The notes below the pieces were generated by a model, which searched no databases, was not told the origin of the DNA, and worked only from the letters and a program-made list of their open reading frames with translations. A DNA stretch of 17,060 nucleotides from the NCBI GenBank assembly GCA_009787175.1, contig WRGM01000153.1, forward strand, positions 1-17,060, read 5' to 3'. Each line of letters opens with the position of its first letter. Within the stretch, counting starts at the first letter, position 1. Position numbers and translations under genes: made by a program. The DNA comes from Candidatus Bathycorpusculum fermentans (GTDB taxonomy: Archaea > Thermoproteota > Bathyarchaeia > Bathyarchaeales > Bathycorpusculaceae). Positions 13,487-17,060 of this stretch are shown here, one piece after another.

Positions 13487-13972
13487 TTACTCAGCTTCTG
13501 CTAAGTAGACTGTAACATCATCTTTTTTGTCTTTGGTTACGCGGACGCGGATTTTGCGTGGTGGTTTTTCTATGCCTCTTCCCCAGATTTTTTCGTTGAC
13601 TTGTTGTGTTATAATTAAATGTGGTAGTTCATCGTCTTCTTCTGTGACTGTTACGGGCATTTTCATATGTTTGCTTACGAAGAGTTTAACCAGTTGCATT
13701 GCGCGTGGTGCGCGTTTCTTTGGTGGACGTACTAGGGCTCTTTGGAGGGGTATTGTGTATATTCTTTCTTCGAGTATTGCGTCTTCTTTCTTTTTTGATT
13801 TTACTTTCTCAGTTTGTGTTGCGACTTCTTTGGGTTCTGTTACAATTTCAGCTGGTAGTGTTTCCTCTTGTATTGTTGTTGTTTCTGTTTCTGTTATTAT
13901 GAGTTCTTCTTGTGGTGTTTCTATTAGTCCTGTTTCTTGTATTGTTTGTTGTTCACCGTTAGCGTTAATCAT
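13487..13972 (-). CDS. rpl31e: Ribosomal protein L31e with a long acidic N-terminal extension
   Basis: Large-subunit protein near the exit tunnel. The conserved L31e core is residues ~65-161: EERIYTIPLQRAL, RAPRAMQLVKLFVSKHM, KIWGRGIEKPPRKIRVRV and VTVYLAE. Typical archaeal L31e is about 90 residues; here the first ~65 are extra, rich in Glu, Thr, Ile and Pro, with a lysine patch VKSKKKED just before the core. The ATG at 13972 has AGGAG overlapping the L39e stop region, and there is no ATG between it and the core, so the extension appears to be translated. It is the last gene of the S19e-PDCD5-L39e-L31e operon. Base composition of the extension is strongly G/T-skewed on the plus strand, as is the rest of the gene. 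Confidence 0.95.
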   Translation of the reverse strand: MINANGEQQTIQETGLIETPQEELIITETETTTIQEETLPAEIVTEPKEVATQTEKVKSKKKEDAILEERIYTIPLQRALVRPPKKRAPRAMQLVKLFVSKHMKMPVTVTEEDDELPHLIITQQVNEKIWGRGIEKPPRKIRVRVTKDKKDDVTVYLAEAE

Positions 13973-13986
13973 TATTTGTTATTCTC

Positions 13987-14145
13987 CTATGGTTTTATTT
14001 TTGATGTTCGCCAGTTTCGTCTATTTTTCGGGTTTGTTCTGACTTTTCCGTCAGTTCTAGCGACTACCCATGTTGGGACAGATGAAGATTGCTTTGTTGC
14101 TTTAGCTAATCGTCGTTTTTTTGCTGGTGGTTTAACTCTTGCCAT
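13987..14145 (-). CDS. rpl39e: Ribosomal protein L39e
   Basis: Very small basic large-subunit protein lining the exit tunnel. The frame from ATG at 14145 to TAG at 13987-13989 gives 52 residues, normal for L39e. It contains KPPAKKRRLAKATKQSSSVP followed by TWVVARTDGKVRTNPKNRRN and the W of WRTSKIKP, all family features. It starts four bases after the PDCD5-like stop, with AAGGATATGAG containing the ribosome-binding site, and runs into L31e within the same operon. Its small size makes it easy to miss. Confidence 0.96.
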   Translation of the reverse strand: MARVKPPAKKRRLAKATKQSSSVPTWVVARTDGKVRTNPKNRRNWRTSKIKP

Positions 14146-14149
14146 TTTC

Positions 14150-14479
14150 TCATATCCTTGTAATTTTTATTTCTCGTTTACGTGATTGAAGCTGCAATAA
14201 TATTTGTTTTAGCTGTGCATCAGATAAGGGTATAGGTAATTTTCCCATTTGCGCCATCTGAATTAGTTGCAGTTCAATTTGTTCTGTAAAGTCGACTTTG
14301 ACCATTTTAAGGTTATTAAGCCGTTGTCTTGCTTCAGGGGACAGGATTTGCTTTAGTAATGCTTGTTTCTGAGCTTCAATTTTCTCTTCAGCTTGAGTTT
14401 GTCTTTGCTCATCACTTACGCGATTTTGCATAGACAAAAGTTTTCTTTTTCTGATACTTTCAAGCTCATCATCGGACAT
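14150..14479 (-). CDS. PDCD5-family DNA-binding protein
   Basis: Archaeal homologue of programmed cell death protein 5, a small DNA-binding helical-bundle protein of unclear role. 109 residues: an acidic, charged N-terminus (MSDDELESIRKRKL), a long Gln/Glu/Lys-rich helix (QTQAEEKIEAQKQALLKQIL), the conserved LSPEARQRLNNLKMVK block and LQLIQMAQMGKLPIPLSDAQL. ATG at 14479, four bases after the S19e stop. The S19e-PDCD5-L39e-L31e order is standard in archaea and suggests a ribosome- or growth-linked role. Confidence 0.94.
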   Translation of the reverse strand: MSDDELESIRKRKLLSMQNRVSDEQRQTQAEEKIEAQKQALLKQILSPEARQRLNNLKMVKVDFTEQIELQLIQMAQMGKLPIPLSDAQLKQILLQLQSRKREIKITRI

Positions 14480-14483
14480 CTGC

Positions 14484-14948
14484 TTATTCGCCTTGATACT
14501 TCTTGAGCTCTGGAACAGTTTTTATCAGTTCTCTTGTCAAGTCACCAGCAACATCTTGCATTATTTTGCGTCCTTTTGGAGACATTTTCCTTCCTTCGGG
14601 GCGGCTGGTAACTATTAATTCTGCGGCTTCGAGTTGATGGAGGATTTTGCGAATATTGCTTCCGCCGGCTTTTTTAACTCTGTCGGGTTTGCTGCCACGG
14701 TTTTTTCTTCCACCATAATCTGACCGTAAGTCTTCTATGCCTATTGGTCCGTGTATGTAAACTTTGCGTAGTACTGAGGCGCTTCGTGTATACCACCAGT
14801 TTGCATTTTGTGGTTGTTTTTCAACGTGCATGCCTGTTTTTGCTACGCTTGTCCATGACACTGGTTGTACTTCATCGATATTTTCCTTTAGGTATTTCGC
14901 TAATCGTTCGATGAATTTGGATGCAGGTACGTCATGAGGAGTTGTCAA
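14484..14948 (-). CDS. rps19e: Ribosomal protein S19e
   Basis: Small-subunit head protein with a winged-helix fold. 154 residues, normal. It begins TTPHDVPASKFIERLAKYLK and includes QNANWWYTRSASVLRKVYIHG, GIEDLRSDYGGRKNRGSKPD, GGSNIRKILHQLEAAELI and the SPKGRKIM end. The start is a TTG at 14948; the encoded N-terminus aligns with the conserved xxYDVPA motif of the family, so a later start is unlikely. It leads the operon, downstream of a TATA-like sequence. Confidence 0.96.
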   Translation of the reverse strand: MTTPHDVPASKFIERLAKYLKENIDEVQPVSWTSVAKTGMHVEKQPQNANWWYTRSASVLRKVYIHGPIGIEDLRSDYGGRKNRGSKPDRVKKAGGSNIRKILHQLEAAELIVTSRPEGRKMSPKGRKIMQDVAGDLTRELIKTVPELKKYQGE

Positions 14949-14996
14949 GATACTCTTGTCCCTTTTTAGTTTTCCTTGCAGTAAAACAATGAAGCC

Positions 14997-15005
14997 TAAT
15001 ATAAA
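14997..15005 (-). promoter_or_regulatory. Putative TATA box of the S19e operon
   Basis: On the minus strand the sequence TTTATATTA matches the archaeal TATA consensus well. It lies about 50 bases before the S19e TTG, so a start point near 14975 would give a leader of about 25 bases. No other feature is recognised in 14949-15170. Confidence 0.5.
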
Positions 15006-15170
15006 TATTCTCTGAACAATAAGTAAACTATTGGGCAGTTTTTCAAACTTGGCAATCTGACTAGTCTGTTAACAAACAAATACAGCAGTAGAAAAGCTCT
15101 GAGGCATAACAAATAGCAAAGTATTATAAAGAAAAGTATATCTCATAATTATCAACGTTTTTAGCATACC

Positions 15171-15190
15171 AATTTTTGCCCAGCAAAATT
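15171..15190 (-). terminator. Possible terminator hairpin after the DUF3786 gene
   Basis: AATTTTTGC (15171-15179) pairs with GCAAAATT (15183-15190) with one bulged base around a 3-base loop. It is ten bases beyond the DUF3786 stop in the direction of transcription. There is no clear T-run after it on that strand, so the assignment is weak. Confidence 0.3.
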
Positions 15191-15200
15191 TTGTTAAGAA

Positions 15201-15806
15201 TTAGTTGTCAGTCATAAGAAATTTTGTGCCAACGTTAGCTAAGACGGGTATGCTTTCTGGGTGAATAAACTGTGCAATGTTTTTATCAAATAATATGTTA
15301 GCGTTTGCTGAAAATTCTTCATCACCGTCCCAGAAAATAAATTGTAGAGGAATAAGAGGAAAGGCGTTAACAGTAAAGCTTACATCGCCATACGAGGTTA
15401 TCTGTCCGCCCATCTCAATAACGCGTTCTTTGAGAAGATCTGTTTTTCTGTTAAAATATGCAGCAAAGGGTATGATTGTCGATTTTTGGTATGCAGGGTC
15501 AAAGTCAGCGCATTCATGGATGTTATGAAATGGAACCATGTTGCCTGAATTTTGAGCGTCTGATTTGTGAAAATACAAATGGTGTAATATCAAAAGTTTT
15601 TCGGAATAGTAATCACAGTTTTTGTATAATGGGCTAGTTACGTCTGCGGTGTGTCTGTTTATTGTAAAGGGGCGGTTGAAGAGTGGGATGTGTATCTGGT
15701 TTTTGTCATATTGGAGGTGTAATTTTTTTGCTGTTGTAATGTGGTCTAATTTGAGAAATAGTTTTTGGTAATGTATGTATAGTCTTTCAGAGTTTGAAAT
15801 TACCAT
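15201..15806 (-). CDS. DUF3786 family protein
   Basis: 201-residue soluble protein that matches the DUF3786 pattern as I remember it. An N-terminal part has LFNRPFTINRHTADV and LLILHHLYFHKS. The central part has FHNIHECADFDPAYQKSTI and IPFAAYFNRKTDLLKERVIEM. The most conserved block is GGQITSYGDVSFTVNAFPLI followed by PLQFIFWDGDEEFSANANILFDKN, and then the C-terminus. No signal peptide, membrane segment or cysteine cluster is seen. The function is unknown; the family is known mainly from anaerobes. The ATG at 15806 has only a weak ribosome-binding site. It follows the YhbY-like gene by 35 bases on the same strand and may share its transcript. Confidence 0.75.
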   Translation of the reverse strand: MVISNSERLYIHYQKLFLKLDHITTAKKLHLQYDKNQIHIPLFNRPFTINRHTADVTSPLYKNCDYYSEKLLILHHLYFHKSDAQNSGNMVPFHNIHECADFDPAYQKSTIIPFAAYFNRKTDLLKERVIEMGGQITSYGDVSFTVNAFPLIPLQFIFWDGDEEFSANANILFDKNIAQFIHPESIPVLANVGTKFLMTDN

Positions 15807-15841
15807 AAGGTTATCTCTGAAATGTTAATTAAGTAAAAGGG

Positions 15842-16132
15842 TTATATTTGTTCGGTATTTTGTTGTGTTATTTGGCGGCGTTTTCGGAATAGTATGAAGA
15901 CGTGTCCGCGGACTTCAACGAGGGATGCCTCTGTTTGTATGGCTGTTTGTGTGGCTATTGTTTGTGCTGTGTTATCGTCTGTTAGTGCGGCGGGTAGTAT
16001 TTTGATTTTTACCATTTTGTTTTTTTGTAGTTGTTTTTCGACTTCTGTGGTTAGCTGTGTTGTTAGTCCTTCTTTGCCTATCCATATTGTTGGGTTTTCG
16101 TCTTTTAGTACGTGTTTAACGTGTCGTTTCAT
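15842..16132 (-). CDS. YhbY-type CRM-domain RNA-binding protein
   Basis: Single CRM (YhbY-like) domain of 96 residues, an RNA-binding fold linked to ribosome assembly. It begins MKRHVKHVLKDENPTIWIGK, and the GxxG loop is IGKEGLT (G19-x-x-G22). The C-terminal VEVRGHVFILFRKRRQ is the typical closing strand. Between them, residues ~50-72 are Thr/Ala/Gln-rich (DDNTAQTIATQTAIQTEAS), longer and simpler than usual. The ATG lies inside the end of the RNase P gene (17-base overlap), so the two are co-translated. Confidence 0.9.
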   Translation of the reverse strand: MKRHVKHVLKDENPTIWIGKEGLTTQLTTEVEKQLQKNKMVKIKILPAALTDDNTAQTIATQTAIQTEASLVEVRGHVFILFRKRRQITQQNTEQI

Positions 16133-16493
16133 GCGGGATGTTAGGGTTTTGCTCGTTTTTTGTGCGCTCCTTTTTCTTGTTTTTTATTAGTATACGTAAA
16201 TGGTATCCGCAGTTTAAACATGTTACTACGATATGTGGTTCTCTTTTTTGTTGGATGCGTACTCTATTGTTGTATCCTGTGATAAGTAATGTTTTGCAGT
16301 GTTTGCATACTCGCTGTTTGTATTTTTGTGGGATTGGGATGCGTGCGGCCATGGCTATTTTTTGGGCTATTTTTATGTATTCTGTTGCTAATGTAGGGTC
16401 AGTTTTGCCTATAAGGTCTGCTTGTTTGAATATTATATCTATACGTTGTTGAGCGATTTGTTTTGTGCCAAATGTTTTTTGTGTATTTTTCAC
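16116..16493 (-). CDS. rnp4: Ribonuclease P protein component 4 (Rpp21/Rpr2 family)
   Basis: Zinc-binding protein subunit of archaeal RNase P, which works with Rnp1 to support tRNA 5'-end maturation. 125 residues. An N-terminal pair of helices (QIAQQRIDIIFKQADLIG, ATEYIKIAQKIAMAARIPIP) is followed by the zinc ribbon C63-x2-C66 (VCKHCKTLLITG) and C92-x2-C95 (VTCLNCGYHLR), with a basic tail. The start is a GTG at 16493 with TAGGT upstream. It heads the rnp4-yhbY-like-DUF3786 unit. Confidence 0.93.
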   Translation of the reverse strand: MKNTQKTFGTKQIAQQRIDIIFKQADLIGKTDPTLATEYIKIAQKIAMAARIPIPQKYKQRVCKHCKTLLITGYNNRVRIQQKREPHIVVTCLNCGYHLRILIKNKKKERTKNEQNPNIPHETTR

Positions 16494-16831
16494 GTGTAAT
16501 ACCTAATTGTTTATTTGTTATGCTTTGTTGCGTTTAAACATGATGCTTACCTGTAAAGTTTAACAGGCTTTTTATTGTATCATTTCTATAATCGCGTAGT
16601 AGTGCCACTTTAGATGCTGCAATTATAGAGTGGAAAAATATTTGAAAGTATCCTTGTGAAATGTATAATGAGACATTTTTAGACTTGTTAAGGTGTTTAA
16701 AGACCTTACTAGTTGAAACAATTACATGTTAAATTAGCTGGTACTTTGCATTTTCATGTTAAGCTGTGTCAAAGTTTATTTTTTTTCATAAGACATATTG
16801 AAATCTATGTTCAGATTTTTATCCGGTATAC
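16494..16831. other. Non-coding stretch upstream of rnp4
   Basis: I see no gene here on either strand; frames are short and broken. It should contain the rnp4 promoter, and AT-rich TATA-like stretches occur, but none is distinct. Two small stem-loops are visible: CCTGT/ACAGG at 16551-16568, and TAAGGT (16689-16694) with ACCTTA (16703-16708). No tRNA fold was recognised. Confidence 0.5.
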
Positions 16832-16837
16832 CTAGCA

Positions 16838-16972
16838 GGTATGTATTTAGTTTGCGTGTTTTTATTAAAGCATCTATACAGGAATTTGTATATGTAGCTG
16901 TGTTTGTTGCGCAAAAAATGGCATGAAAGGTTAAATGTTAACGAAATTTTCGCCGAGAGCTAAATACATACC
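16838..16972. mobile_element. MITE-like element, 13-bp terminal inverted repeats and 6-bp target duplication
   Basis: GGTATGTATTTAG at 16838-16850 is the perfect reverse complement of CTAAATACATACC at 16960-16972, giving a 135-bp element. Exactly outside the two ends lies the same 6-mer in direct orientation, CTAGCA at 16832-16837 and at 16973-16978, as expected of a target-site duplication. The interior has no coding potential and includes a TTGCGCAA palindrome (16907-16914). Perfect terminal repeats plus flanking direct repeats without a transposase are the hallmark of a miniature inverted-repeat transposable element. No parent transposase with these ends is in the window; whether the remnant at 80-278 is related cannot be told. 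Confidence 0.65.
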
Positions 16973-17060
16973 CTAGCAGACTCAAAAACATCTTTTCACA
17001 CTTTAAACAATATTTTACAAAACCACAATTCAACAATTTCTGCAGAACAGAACTAGCCCC

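Noticed and set aside
13527..14042. 171-aa plus-strand frame opposite L31e/L39e that looks hydrophobic, like a membrane protein
   Set aside because: The hydrophobicity comes from the G+T-rich antisense of Lys/Glu/Thr codons. Both minus-strand genes are conserved ribosomal proteins.
14949..15200. tRNA or other stable RNA in the gaps at 14949-15200 and 16494-16831
   Set aside because: No T-loop (GTTCRA-type) and acceptor pairing could be found by eye; both gaps are AT-rich and unstructured at tRNA scale.
1..17060. CRISPR array or phage genes
   Set aside because: No regularly spaced direct repeats and no phage structural or integrase genes are visible.

Overview
This window is from an archaeon with low-to-moderate GC. 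The evidence is a set of archaeal/eukaryotic-type informational genes in a well-known archaeal order: S19e, a PDCD5-like DNA-binding protein, L39e, L31e, eIF6, L18a/LX, prefoldin alpha and FtsY. Archaeal RNase P protein 4 (Rpp21) and a long archaeal FKBP are also present. Several genes start with TTG or GTG behind readable Shine-Dalgarno sequences. The gene set and anaerobic metabolism would fit a TACK-type anaerobe such as a Bathyarchaeia lineage, but that placement is a guess; only 'archaeon' is secure.

Layout. Positions 1-360 hold the last codons of an unidentified plus-strand gene and a frameshifted transposase remnant. Next is a minus-strand FKBP prolyl isomerase (365-1195). A minus-strand operon paaK-iorA-iorB (5611 to 1420) encodes an aryl-CoA ligase and an indolepyruvate:ferredoxin oxidoreductase. 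Diverging from it across 240 bp is a tight plus-strand operon hoxE-hoxF-hoxU-hoxY-hoxH (5852-10726), a complete NAD-linked bidirectional [NiFe] hydrogenase of the group 3d type. From 10986 to 16493 everything is on the minus strand: ftsY, pfdA, L18a and eIF6 as one unit; L31e, L39e, PDCD5 and S19e as a second; a DUF3786 protein, a YhbY/CRM protein and RNase P protein 4 as a third. The last 560 bp are non-coding and contain a 135-bp element with 13-bp perfect terminal inverted repeats and a flanking 6-bp direct repeat, the structure of a MITE.

How the genes work together (inference). IorAB would oxidise aryl-2-oxoacids from aromatic amino acids to aryl-acetyl-CoA and pass electrons to ferredoxin, PaaK would interconvert aryl acids and their CoA thioesters, and the Hox complex would exchange electrons between NAD(H) and H2. 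No hydrogenase maturation genes lie in the window.

Most notable: IorA carries an extra ~140-residue four-cluster iron-sulfur domain of the HycB/AOR-electron-transfer type, inserted inside its C-terminal TPP half just after the CPGC motif. Others are the MITE-like element at the right edge, a complete Hox hydrogenase in an archaeal setting, sub-kilobase patches of strong G+T or A+C strand skew that switch inside genes, and a long acidic N-terminal extension on ribosomal protein L31e.
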